Shown: positions 36,101 through 49,530, counted from the first letter of the stretch. The stretch: 64,000 bases of DNA from Dipetalonema caudispina (GCA_013365325.1 JABVXV010000072.1:124001-188000), one strand, 5' to 3'. Numbers and translations: made by a program. The notes: generated by a model not told the origin, from the sequence alone.

Positions 36101-39100
36101 ATTTGAGAAATTCCTGGGGGATTTATCTCAAAAAATAATTGATATTTTGAGACTCAAATTTATATGCATTCTCTTGTGATTTATTATTTGAAATATTCTT
36201 TTTAGGTGATCCGTCTGTTACGTATTATTTATTCACCAAAACATTATTATATAATACATGTTGACAGCCGACAAAAATACATGTTTGAGGGTATTTTTTG
36301 GATTTTTTTTTTTTGCTGATTGTTAATGATTCCTTAATACTTATCTTTTTTTTGAAATTTGAACATTTCTTCCTCAATTTTTATGAATTTCTTGTTTTTG
36401 CTTACTGTAGATGAGGTTCTAGAGTGGCAGTATTAGGAAATGTATCACCTAAGGGTTTGGAAAGTCTCGTAAATCTAGATTAGGATGTTGAACGTCTTTT
36501 TTAATTTTATGTCCTCCAACGGCTGATTCCTTTTTAGATCACTTTCCTTTTTTGTTACAGAGATGAAGGAACTTGTTGCTACTATTCGTAAGGCAGGTCA
36601 CGAGAATGTTTATTTGATGGAAAAACGTTATGCAACGATTTGGGCAGGTGCTACATTATTATCTATGATTTTCGATGTCCTGAAAACAGCTTTGTATTCT
36701 CTGCATTGGAACAGCTGGGATTTTATGTTGAATTTAAGTGAAAGCAGTTTTCCTATTCTTTCAATGGTTGAATTAGAATTTCATTTGGCAAAGTACGTTT
36801 TTAGCAAAACTTCAACTTTTTGACTAACTTTCCTTTTTTCTCATTAGTGATATTTCTTTTTTTGGTCTGTTCTCATGTTATTGTTAATGAATCTTTTTTG
36901 GAAGACTCCCTATAATTTAAAATGTAACACATGCACAATATAAACGCTTTCATTCAACTTACTTACTGAGTTGATTTTCTCATATTGGCTAGATCATTTC
37001 TTAGTAATTTGCTTAAGGTGAGAATTAATTTGTAGGAATAAAGGACGAATCTTTCTGAGTAATCATGGTTATGATACCGCGCGATTCATTCAAAAACAAG
37101 GACTGGAATATGTATTTATGCAATGTGAAAATCGGATGTGGCTCTTAATGAAACGGTTAATCGTTTATTTCGGTATTTAGAGATGAAAATTATGGAATTG
37201 ATAAGCATATTTTAGCTTTTAGTTTCAGTTTTGGTAAAAATAAGTGCCAATGTCATAACATAGGCTAAGTAACAAATGTCAACTTTTTTCATGTGGGTGA
37301 CTTACTGAGTAAGGTATCTGCTGTTGTTTTACAAGCTCCAGAATAGAAGATCATTTTTGGATAATTGAGAACGAATAGAAAATATTGAATCATGTGAAAA
37401 CAAAGGGATGAAAATTATGACAATTTATATAGGACAAAGTTTCCAAATTCGATCCGCTTGGATGGTGGCTCCGATTGGGTTGTTATCAGTCGAGATTTTG
37501 CCGAATATGCCTTATCCGATGAGGAACTACCCCTAAATTTCCGAAAATTTTTCGCCAATGTTTTGCTACCAGTTGAAACTTTCTTCCATACTGTAGGTGA
37601 ATATTTAATTATTGCTCCCAAAATTGATACTTCCAAATTATAACAGTACTCATCAAAAATACTTGTTGAAAAATTAGTTTCTTTTGAATCAGATCTCCTG
37701 AGCTAACAAGAATGACTATCGAAGAAATTGATTTCTTCACCTAAAATAATTTTAGCAATATTTGGAAATAACTTCCGTAGGCTTACCACAGTTATCTTCA
37801 TCTCGATTTTTGTGATTTTGGACATAATTCTGGTGAAGGACGTTTTGTAAGAGGATACTATGAGGAAGTTAATTTTTCTGTTGATTAAATGTGGATGCTT
37901 TGGAATACTTATTTTAGCGAACAAATCAACTAATTACAGTTAGCAGCTAATTCAAAATTCTGTACGCAAGTCGTGAAAGGAAATTTGCATCTGACAAACT
38001 GGAAACGTCGACAGGGTTGCCGCTGTGCAGGATTGAAAAAGATTGTCGACTGGTGTGGTTGCTCACCTCTTGCTTTTCGATCTTCTGATATTTCGAAATT
38101 TTCCATTGAGGTATTGTTTTGCATAAATTTGGTTTTGTGATTATGTCCAAATTATTTTTTAAAGGAAATGCTAGAGTCGAAATTCTTTCTAGTGGTGAAC
38201 AGTTTTACAGGCTGTCAAAAATAGAGTCGTATTTTTTGGTCGCAAATTCGATCCAATGATAAGTCAGCGAGCTATTGCAATCGCTGAAACGCTAGCATTA
38301 CGATTTACCGATAGCATCAGTGATCATAATCATCCATCATTTAATAAATCCTGGACAAATGTTTATTTATCACCATTCGATCAATCAGGTAATATTTATA
38401 AGCTGAAAACTGAAGAAATTTCCTTGAATTTTTCGTGTCGTTCCATCGTAGATTGTAGCGGTATAGTACCATTCACATATATTGAAAACGGATTCGTATG
38501 TTTTACTTCTCAGCTGCTCCCTTAAATTCATCTTTTGGCCATGCTATCGATGACATCTTGCGTAAGTTATTCCTCCATAAATTCATTACAGTGAATCTTG
38601 AATGCAATAGTACTTTCGAGCCTACGAAATATTTCTAAAGATTTTGTACTTCAGTGCTGATCAAGTAACTTTCAATTTGAAATTTCAAACTTTTGGGTGT
38701 TGAAATTTCAAAAAATTTTCAGAAGGCAACGAGAGCGGCTCCTATTAAACACTTAATAACATGATTTTAGGCTTGTCACAGGATAGCTTATAAATTTCTT
38801 TTTGCGTTGGTTTGTGTTTAAAGTGACGGATGAGCCAACAGAGATTTTCATGGAAAAGTTGAGATCTCTATAGTGGAATGTGGTTGTCGTAAAAATTAGG
38901 TTTTTCAGTGTTGCTGGGAAATTTTGCTCGTACATTGCTTCCTTATCAAAAGAGTCGAGATTGTACATTTGGAAATCTTTCATCGATTATCGCTTATAAA
39001 GAAAACGATGAAGCAGATATTCAAAATATATACAGATCATCTTACATATGTAATAATAATGAAGTGGAATTTATTCAAGTATTAGTAGAATCCATCAATC

Positions 39101-39981
39101 CAGTAAAATTTATGAATACAACTGTGGATGGTTACGTATTGGAAAGTCTCGAAATTGGTTCTGATTTTGATCTCAAAGAAGAAATCTTCCGGAAATATCA
39201 TAATGTTTTGTCGGAGGTCTTTTTTTTTATTTCCTTTTACAAAAAGATAAAAATTATTAGTTGCTAGCGTCTTATTTTTGTAGTTAACATTAGAATAACC
39301 ATTTAATTACATTGATATTCACATATCAGTCGCATGTTTAAAATGCAGTTGTTGAGTAGTATCACCAAGTAGCTTGAATATCAATGAAATGGCTTATCGT
39401 GTGAAACATTATCAAAATTTATTCAAATTTGATTTCATAATATACTTTGGAAATATATTTTTCCTGTATCAAGTTTATACTTATGAAAGCAGTCGTTGAC
39501 CTTGTCATCAAACGGAATGGTTTACTGAACAATTTAGGAAGATACGATTTATGCAAAATTACAATGGCGAAGAATCGAATCGTTATCAACCTCTGTTCAT
39601 CAAAATTTCACTAGCCCTCAAGTAGTCGCGGAATGGAAGGATCCCTCAGATTTTCTTGTCAAGCGGACAAAAGTGAACTCGTATGATTCCATGTATGGTA
39701 GCCAGTATACGGAATTATTTTCAAATGAAACGACACCCGGTGAATGGACCGCTGAATTCTTTCGTATAGAAGCTGACACTAGTATTATTATTAGTTCTAT
39801 AAAATTTGTTATTTTTTCAACAACTGGTAAGAATATTGATGATAATATAGTATCCAAATACTTTCGCCGCATTGATTTTTGCTCGGAAGCTAACGTTGGC
39901 GATTTATCGAATTGTCTAGAAACACCATGGAGTGCAAATTTTCCGGATCTAAAATCTCGTTTATTCTTTGATCCTGTTTGA
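33181..39981 (+). CDS. sqv-6: Protein O-xylosyltransferase (SQV-6/XYLT) with WSC domain
   Basis: Thirteen exons join in phase: 33181-33324, 34142-34349, 34733-34876, 35146-35298, 35937-36037, 36206-36290, 36561-36792, 37036-37155, 37433-37592, 37940-38110, 38211-38388, 38909-39216, 39538-39981 (TGA); about 815 aa. It transfers xylose to Ser of proteoglycan cores in the secretory pathway, the first step of glycosaminoglycan synthesis. Layout: short basic N terminus and a signal-anchor (YIILFVFFCNLILIA, about 20-34), so type II Golgi; a Cys-rich WSC domain about 123-213 (YMGCFED, DECFCGD, CGGYNAA); a GT14 catalytic domain with HVDSR, YATIWAGATLL, WDFMLNLSESSFPI, ARFIQKQGLEYVF, LDGGSDWVV, LLPVETFFHT, VDWCGCSP, all as in XYLT1/2; then the XYLT C-terminal domain. 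The invertebrate enzyme carries the WSC domain. The exon 11-12 join fits in phase, but a segment found in the vertebrate enzyme is shorter here. Confidence 0.93.
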
Positions 39982-41690
39982 ATTTCACCTCGTTCACTGC
40001 TTCTGTCATGTTTACAAATTTTGGAATTTGATTATTTTTAAAATTTTAGAGATTTCGCAAAGTTTTTCACTTTTGGAATCTCAAATTTTTTAACCTTTAT
40101 TATTTATATCCACTATTGCAATGCTCAATATTTCTTAATGCATTTTTTTGGAAGTGTTTTGTTTAATTGATATTTAGTTAGTTGTCGTCCATTTGTGCTG
40201 TATTTGTTAAAGACTTTTGATTAGTATTTAAAATCATCACATTTTGCATTAGATTAATGGATACATTAATTTTTTGGTGCGATATTTCATTTCTCCTTCT
40301 CCTTTCTTTTCTTTGTCTCTGTTCTCTCTCACTTTTTTCCTTTCTTCTTTTTATGCTGATGTGAACTTCAAACTTATGAATTAAACAGGTCGGTAAATAA
40401 GGAAGTCAAAATATGTTTAAACCAGCATTCATAATTAGATCTTTTATTTCAAGTTTAATTCTTCATGTGATGTTCATTTGCGGTGCTAATTTATCTTGTC
40501 GTTCTCGTACAAATCAAATGAATGAATTCTTTTAATATATAAACAACTGTGTAAGCAAACGATCATGTAAATAATGAAAATTTCTTGAATGAAAGGGGAA
40601 AAGGACAAGAACTTGATGAATTTTAAAACTAATCATTTAAAATTTCGAAATTGCATGAGAGCTATCATTGATTCAAAATATAAGAATAAATAATAAGTAT
40701 AATAAGATTTCTCACGGAATGAAAAATAGAAGTTTGATAAGTGAGATGAAAAAAGCATAAAAAAAAAATTGATTGAAATGAGAAGGAATAATTTGGCTTA
40801 GTAGGGATTCATTAATTTTCTTAACTTTCATCAATCATATTGAGAAATATCAAAGCTATCCAACTTTCTTTACAAATTATTCTCATGTAGACTAAATTTG
40901 TAATTAATCTATTTGACCAAAAATCTGTTGTAAAAAAAAAAATGAGTAAATAATGATGGCTGTAAATAATTTCTTTTCCAACAATCCTTTTTCATTTATG
41001 TTTTTTGAAACATCCAAATATTTTTAAAGTTTTTGGTAATTTTTGAAATTATTTCGAACAATTGGCAATTAAAATTGCAGTAAATTTAGGATTGTTTTAA
41101 ACATTTTACACATTCTTAATTTCTTTTTTTCATCGACTGGAAAAATTTATTTGTTTTTTTTAATTATTATTATTATTATTATTGTCGCTGTGAATTATTA
41201 TTTATTAATTATTGTTGTTATTATCTTCATTATTATCATTAACATATTCATTATTATCCTTAATATTATTATTATTATTGGCGTACTTTAATTACTCGAA
41301 ATTACTTGCGATTTATTTTGAAATTATTTAGAAGTTGTCTAAGGATTCCCATTCGAGAAGCAGTTCCTATTTCCCTTCTCAATTTTTTGGTTTTTTGTTT
41401 GTTTTATTAAAAAATACTTCAATTCACCGTAGAAAATTTCGCCTGAAACATTTTTTTACCTAAATTTCTACTCTTATAAGTTACTCATTAGTAATACCAA
41501 TAAATTAAATCTATCGATTTCTTTTTTATCTCTAAGAAATTTTTTTTTTTTTTTTCTCATTTGTACAAATTTCCCCTTATACAACAATAATTATAATTAT
41601 TCGATGCTCACTAAGTTAATTCCATGTAATAGTTTTAGTTATAGTAAAATTGAATTAATTCATTGTTTTACATTCATAAAACAGGCACTT
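39982..41690. other. Intergenic region downstream of xylosyltransferase
   Basis: AT-rich with a short degenerate ATT repeat at about 41163-41280. No ORF, RNA or ordered element supported. Confidence 0.5.
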
Positions 41691-41716
41691 TTTCTCTCTC
41701 TCTCTCTCTCTCTCTT
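41691..41716. repeat. (TC)n repeat
   Basis: About 12 TC units ending in TTACAG; the tract could also serve as a polypyrimidine tract for an acceptor at 41720. Confidence 0.85.
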
Positions 41717-41991
41717 ACAGGAATTGTCGTTTTTGCTAATTAAAGAAAAAAAAAGCAAAAAAAAAATTATTAGTTAGCTAACGAACATTAATTATTGATT
41801 TTCATTTACTCTTAATAGGTATTTAAAAAAAAAAAAAGTAGATATAAGTAATCATCGATTAATGGAATGTTCGATAGAAAATGGAACAAAACGTTTAGTT
41901 AAAATGGTGCAGTGATTTTCGAAAAATTGATCAACCGAATATAAATCTGCTATATACAGTTATTGTTGGATAATATTCATAATAAAGGATA

Positions 41992-42068
41992 ATGATTAAA
42001 CTAGTGAATGAAATGGAAATGGATGTTGATCAATTTGTTGTACCGGAATTATTAACTCCTGCAAAATG
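41992..42068 (+). CDS. Candidate first coding exon of an unrecognised gene
   Basis: An ATG opens 25 codons (MIKLVNEMEMDVDQFVVPEL and LTPAK) and ends in phase 2 at a TG|GTATGA donor. Codon composition is more protein-like than the surrounding DNA. There is no other firm exon for more than 17 kb downstream, so if real this gene has a giant first intron. A candidate second exon at about 60348 fits the phase (TG + G = Trp). No family recognised. Confidence 0.4.
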
Positions 42069-43041
42069 GTATGAATGTTAATTTTTTCGTTATACCGAAA
42101 ATGTTTTTATCCGAAAATGGAACGGATATTGATTATTCTGTTATTTTGAAATTATATTTTTCCCTTAAATGGAACGGATGTTGGTTATTTTGTTCTTTCA
42201 GAGTAATATTTATCCTAAATTAAATTTGAATTAAATTTTATTTCCTATAGAATAAGAAAAGAAAAAAAAAAGAATGAATGAAACCTAAACATTTTATAGG
42301 ATGCAAAAAAAAAAAAGGATACAATTATTGTGTCATAATAAAGTTAACAATTTAACAAAAACAGAAAAAAAAAAAAATTATTTAAAAAAGTTTTAAAAAA
42401 AAAAAAAAAAAAAAATTGATTGAAAATTGGCATATGTATTTATTTGGAAAAAGCTTTTTTTTAAAAATAAAAAAAAAAAAAGGAAATAAATGTTTCCATC
42501 TTATTTTTTCCTACAATTCCCTAATGACATATGCAAATATAAATTACATTGGAATATATTTTTCAGAATGGAAAATTCCTTTTTCTTTTTATGTAAAACG
42601 GAAAGTGAAAACTTTTCCAAATGATTGTAATGGTGTTGAGTTCGGAATTTTGTCCTTGTCCTCAAAAGTGTGAAATTTGCATAAATTTAGGTCAAGTATT
42701 GATATTTTCGTCATTTTGCTATCGCATGTAACGATCATCAATTTCAGCAATGCACCTTTTTCTCTTTATGAAAGCCAACCGAATTTCTCCTCCGATGAGC
42801 CAAATCTCATATAATTCCTAATGCGTTAAGGCTTTTCGTTACCAAAAGTCATCGACCCGATCCTATTATATTTTCAATCCATTCATTTAATTTAATTCCT
42901 TTACATTTGTGAATAAATGGAGCATTAATAATATTCCGCAAGCTTTTGCATTGTATCTACAAAGGGAAATTTATTATCTTAATGCGTTTGTTATGCATTT
43001 TAGGCTTATAATCTAATAAATTTATCATTGCTCATATATAA
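42069..43041. other. AT-rich, poly-A-rich stretch
   Basis: Many A runs of 10-20 bases; the ORF at 42416-42673 runs through A-rich noise and is not supported. Confidence 0.5.
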
Positions 43042-43120
43042 TTGAAGTATTCGGGTATTTGAGTTTATACTATATTCTTTATTCAAATATTACTAATTAG
43101 AAAATTATAACAAAAATATC
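43042..43120. repeat. Direct repeat copy A of an about 80-bp dispersed element
   Basis: Shares a core TATTCTTTATTCAAAT followed by an (A/T)CTA-(A/G)TTAG-like segment with copies B (43370-43450) and C (43473-43550). Copies A and B bracket the xylosyltransferase exon fragment. Confidence 0.55.
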
Positions 43121-43185
43121 ACAAATATTTTATGTGCAAATATCGTTTGTAGGGAAAGAAATATTTGCAAACGATTTCTTCTTTT

Positions 43186-43342
43186 CAGAAAAATTTTTCC
43201 AATTCTCAATTTATAAGTATGATCTGATTGATCGAACGATGATAAATAAACATTTGTCTTAGAATTTATTAAATGAAGGATGATTGTTATCATTGATACT
43301 ATCAGTAGGACGTAATGGCAATAGCCTCTCTGACTTATCATT
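43186..43342 (-). pseudogene. Broken inverted copy of xylosyltransferase exon 11
   Basis: On the minus strand this segment aligns by eye with 38254-38429 of the plus-strand xylosyltransferase gene: shared AATGATAAGTCAG, CATTTAATAAAT, GACAAATGTTTATTTATC, TTCGATCAATCAG. It has a deletion of about a dozen bases near its start and a +1 insertion about halfway (before the ACAAATG match), so it cannot encode the protein. The similarity continues past the exon 11 donor into intron sequence, where the copy has lost the GT. That points to a genomic DNA duplication, not a processed mRNA copy. Confidence 0.8.
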
Positions 43343-43369
43343 AGCTAACATATAATAGTAATATGTATC

Positions 43370-43450
43370 TTCAAGTATCCAAATATTCAAATTATTATTT
43401 ATTCTTTATTCAAATATTGCTAGTTAGCAAATTATGATAAAAATATTACT
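43370..43450. repeat. Direct repeat copy B
   Basis: Second copy of the about 80-bp repeat, in the same orientation as copy A, immediately beyond the exon fragment. Confidence 0.55.
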
Positions 43451-43472
43451 AGTAATAGTGTATAATGTTTAT

Positions 43473-43550
43473 CTTGAAGTGCTCCAGCATTCAAGTTATT
43501 TTATATTCTTTATTCAAATCTTACTAATAATCATTTTATGACAGAAGTAA
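43473..43550. repeat. Direct repeat copy C
   Basis: Third, tandemly placed copy with the TATTCTTTATTCAAAT core. Confidence 0.5.
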
Positions 43551-46500
43551 TTTATATATGCATATGCATATAGTTTTTTTTATTTTATCAACTTTTCAAA
43601 TATTCAAGTATCGAATTTTTTGCGAAAGAGTCATTTATACTCGATGGATATTCATTTTTAACTTGTAAAATTCCATAACGCATATAAAAAATTTGGTCAT
43701 CAATTAACACAGTAATGGGGAAATTTCTAATTGAACCCAACAATTTCTATTTTATGATTTAAAATTTTTCTCTTGCAATTTTCAAATAAATATTCTCAAG
43801 GATTGCCAGGACAATAATTGTAACAATTAAAAAACATAATCAATATTATAATTAGTGTAATATTATTTAGGCAAGTTCGATTAACGTACCCGTTACACTA
43901 AACATACTCGAAAATTACGTATTTCAAATCATTATTTGTACTTCGTTTACATAGTTTTTTTTTTTTTTTTTTTAATAATTTCATCATAACGTTTCAAAAA
44001 AAAAGAAGTAAGAAATAAAGAAGTTATTTTTGTAAATTTTATGAAATTATTTTTGTTGTTTAATCAATGTTTGCATTTTTCCTTAACAAGCAAAAAAAAA
44101 AAAAAAAAAAGAAAAAAACGAAAAAAACATTTGTGCTTGTTTTCTTAACCATAAAAAATCTTTTCTACTATGAAGTTCTTCATTTTTTATCAAATTTTCA
44201 AATTTTATTTGTATATTTGAATCATCATTAACTGTCATTGCATCAACATAAAAGCTATAAAGTTTCGTTTTCTTCCATACTTTCTCCATTATTTTAATTG
44301 TTATATTACATTGATAAAATAAAACGATCTTTTCAACATTATCCTTAAATAGCAATCTTCTTCTTTACTAATTATCACTATCATTATCATTAGTATTACA
44401 TTGTTATTATTATCATACATTATCAGTACTGCTATTCATTCCAATCATTACTACATCATATTTATAATTTAAATTTACTTACCATTAGCTCTCATTTGAT
44501 GGCTCGAATTTTCCAATTTAAAGCTAACAAAATTGCTTAGCATATCTTGCATCAATTGTTTGGCATAGATTTGAACAATTGATAATGCTGATATGATACG
44601 GCAACAGTTAATGATAATAGCAATAATAACTGCGATAATGGCCAGACATTGTTATATTCCAGAGAAGTTATTTTTATATAATATGAACATAGTACTCATT
44701 TTTTTTTTCTTCCCCTTCCGTAAACTAAAAATTTCTTGAAAATTTTTAAATATACATAATTTAGATATAATTTGAATATATATACTATATTTATAATGGA
44801 AAAATTTTTAAACTTATAAGCATAGGCTAAGCAACTTTCATTGTTTTTTTTTCTTTATTTTCTTTTTTGTATGCATTTGTTATAAACGAGAAATTGATCG
44901 ATTCTAATTTTTCATTGCTAAAATTTCATCATTTTCCATTCTCTTCCTTTTTTTTTTGTTTTACTTCAAAAACAAATGTCTAAATTTGTATTTGTTAAGG
45001 CTAGTAAATCTAGACAAAAATTGCCAAAATCTGGTAATGATTTGCAAATTGCTTGGCCAATTTAATTTTGCCAGTATGCAATTTGAGCTTCAATCATGCT
45101 AATGAGTATAAAAATCGATGAAAATGCTTAAATTTAAAAAACAAGGAAAAAAAAAGAAGAAATAAACAGAAAAATCTCAATTTAACCACAACCATACCAC
45201 TTTGTATACATATATATGTGATTTATATATATTTATTTATGTGTGAATTTTTTATACTTAAAATATGAATGGAAATAAAATGAATTTAAATTTAATGTTA
45301 TAACCCACAATTATGAATTATTCATTTTGAAAATTGTAAAAATTAATCTTTTTACATAACACTAAATTCTTATCTGATTGCAATAGGTAAATAAATAAGC
45401 CATTGTCACGAGACATTGTCATTTCGTCCTTTTTTCTTTTTCCAAAAATTTATTTTCATAACATTTCATTAATTCTTCCTATCTTTCTTTTCCTCTCCCT
45501 CTTCACTAACTTTCTTTCTTTCCCATCCTATCATTTTTGAAAATCAAAAAAAAAATAAACCAAAAAAGAAAAAATTATAAAATGAAAAAAAAAAAAAAAA
45601 ATAAAATCCTTCCCTTTTATGTATAAATTTTCCATTCGTTCCAATCAAATTCGAAATTGATTATATTGTTATTACATTATGATATGGATTTTTTTTTTTT
45701 TTTGCTTTGATTGTATTGATAATAAAACATTTCTAATTTTTCCACTCTTCCGCACCATTTTTTCTACATTTTTCCTCTTCCCCGCACTTTTTCTACCTCG
45801 TCTTTCCCCCGTTCTTTCCCCATTTCTCATCCTCTTTCTTCCTTTTTCCCTTCCTACTTTCCCATTTTTATCTTATAAAATTTAATAAAATTATGAATAT
45901 GCTATCGAATGGGAATGATTCCGTTTTCAATAGTGCAAAAAAAAAAAAAAAAAACAGCAATATTTCAAATGAATTTCCCAATTTCTAAGATAATTTTTGA
46001 TTGTTTGATATAATTTTTTTTTTTTGAATTAAACAAAGTTTATTTTGAATTAAATGTATAAAGAATGGAATTCTTAAAAGAAAGGAAATCCAATTGTTCC
46101 AGTAGATTTGAATTATTACTATTATTAGCAAGAAATGACTTTCGAAAATGAATAACTTAAATGACATTTCCGATATTTATGGATTATTGGAAATTTGCTT
46201 TTTTTCAAGACAATTTATAAAAAACATCAAAAAAATGAGGATCATTTCTTCAATACTGGAAAACGTTACGGAAATCAGTAACATTTGTATATATATATTC
46301 GTTATCAGTGATACCAAATCATACGGTTGAATGCATTTTGACCCAACTAGAAAATTTGAAATTTTCATCTTAAAATGAAATATTGCAAAAAATTGTTAAA
46401 TTGCCCAGTCATAATGAAAATGTCTGAAATTAATGAAATACAAAAATCTTCGGAATAAAAAAAGAAAATTGATAGTATAAACTTAATCATTGTAAGTGAT

Positions 46501-47218
46501 TATAAATCCAAAACGATTGTTAATTAATTGATAAAATATTTTTCCGATCAAAAATTATGCAATCTTTATCGACAATATCAAATGATTTGATTAGAACGTT
46601 AAAAAAAATTTCAGATAAAAATGCAATGAATTAATATGTTATTTTCTGTTCACTTTTTTTTTTTTCTGATTTTCAAAGTTACTAACAATTTAACATCACG
46701 GATTTTCGTCAATTTTTTTCCTTCCTTCAGGGAAAAGAACAGCGTTAAATTTTTTTTTCCTTTTAAAATTTTTCTACTCGTTTCATTCCAATTTGAATTC
46801 CCCATAGATCCATCAGTCATATGGCGTCTGAATTCTTGATGCCCTTGAAAAAAATAGATCCCGTTACTATTACATCACCTCATTTCAAATCTATTCCCTA
46901 ATGTTAAATTTCACGTTTTTTTTTTTTTCGAACTTCGAATATAGTACTAACCTCTTTTCTTCTTATTTTATTCACATCATCTTTCATTTCATTGTTATCA
47001 TTGTTGTATTGTTATTATCATTGTTGCATATTAATTAAGCATCCCTATTATCATTATCGTTATGATTGTCATCATTATCAGTGTTATGTAACCAATATTA
47101 TTATTACACAATAATTAAACTTTTCCATTAATTTATTATTGTCATCGTAATTAACACCTTTATCGTTATAAATATTCCTTCAGTTATTATCACGAGTCAT
47201 CATGATTATTATCACCAT
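43551..47218. other. Gene-poor AT-rich region
   Basis: Poly-A/poly-T tracts and interrupted ATT repeats. A 90-codon minus-strand ORF at 44083-44355 ends in a Phe run from poly-A and has no splice context. ORFs at 45679-45885, 46148-46368 and 46636-46839 are likewise low-complexity. Nothing else supported. Confidence 0.5.
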
Positions 47219-47514
47219 TTGTTATTATTATTATTATTATTTTATTATTATTATTATTTATTTATTATTTATTATTTGTTATTTATTATTTATTATTTGT
47301 CATTTATTATTTATCATTTCTTATTTATCATTTATTATTTATCATTTATTATTTATCATTCATTATTTATCATTTATTATTTATTATTTATCATTTATTA
47401 TTTATCATTTATCATTTATTATTTATCATTTATTATTTATTATTTGTTATTTATTATTATTTATTATTTATTATTTATTATTCATTATTGTTATTACTAT
47501 TATTATTATTATCA

Positions 47515-47545
<31 letters not shown>

Positions 47546-47570
47546 CATTTTTATTATCATTATTATTTCG
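47219..47570. repeat. Degenerate (TTA)/(TTATTTATCAT) repeat
   Basis: TTA trinucleotide repeat enclosing a higher-order TTATTTATCATTTATTATTT pattern. The Leu/Ile/Tyr/Phe ORFs here are repeat translations. Confidence 0.9.
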
Positions 47571-49184
47571 TTATTATCACGATTTTTATCATCATAATAA
47601 CAATGATTTTTTGTTATTCTAACATATATCGATAACTGAATGATTATTCATTTCGCGCAGGATATCGCATTCTTCCACTGTCCCTTTCCCGCGATTAACC
47701 TTACAAATTTGTTGTTGACCACTTCATCTTTTGTCCACAAAGGAGAATTTCCTTTTGTCTTCCACTCTATTTACCTTTCATTTCTCTCTTTTCCTTCCCT
47801 CTCTCTCTCTCTCTCCCTCTTTCTCTCCCTCTTGTCCTCCTTCCTATAAATTCATTCTATTCTTTTGACACTTACAAATATATATATATATATATATCAT
47901 CATAATTTACTTTTCCTTCAGCTGCTTCCTTTTCACCTTTTCAATGGTATAATTTGGGAAGAAAGGAGAAATTAATGCCATTGAAATCGACCAAAATCAT
48001 TTTGTCATTTAACAATAGGTAAATTGATAGTAACGATGGTAACAATTCAACAGGATATTCTCCTCTTCTCCCCCGCACTCTCTCGATGAATAGTTATGTT
48101 TATTGGTGTATTGAAAACATTCAGTTCAATCACTTCTTTCCACCGGTTCCTCTCCTGTAACTGTAACCGTTATTATTTAGTCTTTTGCACTTTTTTTTCT
48201 GTTTTTTTTTTTTTTTTGAAATTTTCCAAGAATCTTTTCATTGATTTAGTTTTATCGATCAATCAATCGATCAATAATAATAGTTACTTTGTTGTTTTGT
48301 TTTTCATTTGATTCAAATATTATTTAAAGGTATGAAACAAGTGCTATTAGTTAATTTTTCAGTTAAATTAGCTAATAATTTCAATTTTTTAAATCATATT
48401 CAGCTAATTAGCAACGGTACTAATTAATCTTGCTTCAGGTAATTTATAAAACAGTGTTAATTAAGCCTGTTAATTTGTATTTATTCAAACAGTTTATCGA
48501 TATTAATTTGATCCATCCAATTAATGATATATTAGTTCATTTTAATTCATTCATCTAATGGCATCAAATATTACCGCTGCAACATTTCACTGTATTAAGA
48601 GAGATTTGTCAATTAACCTTAATTAAGTAAATAAATTTTCATTTCAATTTTACAATTAACAATTAATTTATTTCACTTCAATTAAAAGTGTGATCATTTC
48701 GACCAATACAGATTTTTTCAATTCAATTCATTCCAAATTATTTAGTTCGTTACGAATGATTGATTCAGTTCAATTCATATTTAAGTCCATACACATTGCA
48801 ATTATCTGTTTTGGGAAAAGTTCACAGAATTCACCGATTGCATCAAATTTGAGGTCAATAACCGACGATTTTATCGATTATTTTCATAATTTGCTCATTA
48901 TATAATTCATTTCTTTCAGGATCCATTAGTATTATTACACCCATTTAATGTATGCTAATATGTCGTATATACAACAAAATCGACTAACCATTTCATCCAT
49001 TCTTAATTCAATCATTTATTTTGTGAACAAATGAAAATTAGGACAAATCGATCATTAGTGTTATTCTTCAGTTATTCAGTGTAATGTCCCGTTCCAGAGA
49101 AGGTTAATTTTGTTGAAAACAAACGAATGGAAAGGAAGATATTGAAATTTTCAAAAGAAAAAAAAAAAAAAAGAAAAACTATAA
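47571..49184. other. Gene-poor region
   Basis: Contains a (CT)n tract around 47798-47830, an AT run near 47876-47896, and ATTAATT/TTCAATTCA-rich DNA at 48330-48900. No gene supported. Confidence 0.5.
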
Positions 49185-49530
49185 TGTTAAAATTAGTAAT
49201 AAATATATGAATTTGATAATAAATCGAATTAGTGCATGAAGTCAGTAAGAAATACATGAAATTCATAAGGAATATATGAAATTGTTATATGCAATTAGTA
49301 GGAAATACGCGAAATTAGCAGGAAATATATGAAATTAGTAAGGAATGCATTAAATTAGTAAAGAATATGCGGAGTAAGGGATAAATGGAATTGGTAAGAA
49401 ATATACATAACTAATTAGTATAGAATATATGAAATTATTCTATGTAATTAAAATAGAATGAATATACGGTATTAGTATGGAATGTATGAAATTTTAATGA
49501 AATATATGAAATTAGTAAGAAAATGTTGGT
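49185..49530. repeat. Degenerate short tandem repeat (GAAATTAGTAAGAAATATAT-like)
   Basis: About 14 diverged copies of a 20-26 bp unit such as GAAATTAGTAAGGAATGCAT. The same motif recurs in inverted orientation at 50146-50215. Confidence 0.7.

Noticed and set aside
38389..38525. Read-through extension of xylosyltransferase exon 11 to a strong donor near 38497
   Set aside because: That donor is phase 0 while the next exon requires phase 1; the donor at 38388 fits both phase and alignment. Alternative splicing is not excluded.
38821..38873. Possible extra xylosyltransferase exon reading TDEPTEIFMEKLRSL
   Set aside because: Entry phase fits but it stops before any donor of the needed phase.
44083..44355. 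90-codon minus-strand ORF
   Set aside because: Composition is mixed and it ends in a Phe run from poly-A; no acceptor, leader site or recognisable domain supports it.
47202..47635. Ile/Leu/Tyr/Phe-rich ORFs of 131 and 138 codons
   Set aside because: Translations of degenerate TTATTTATCATT repeat.
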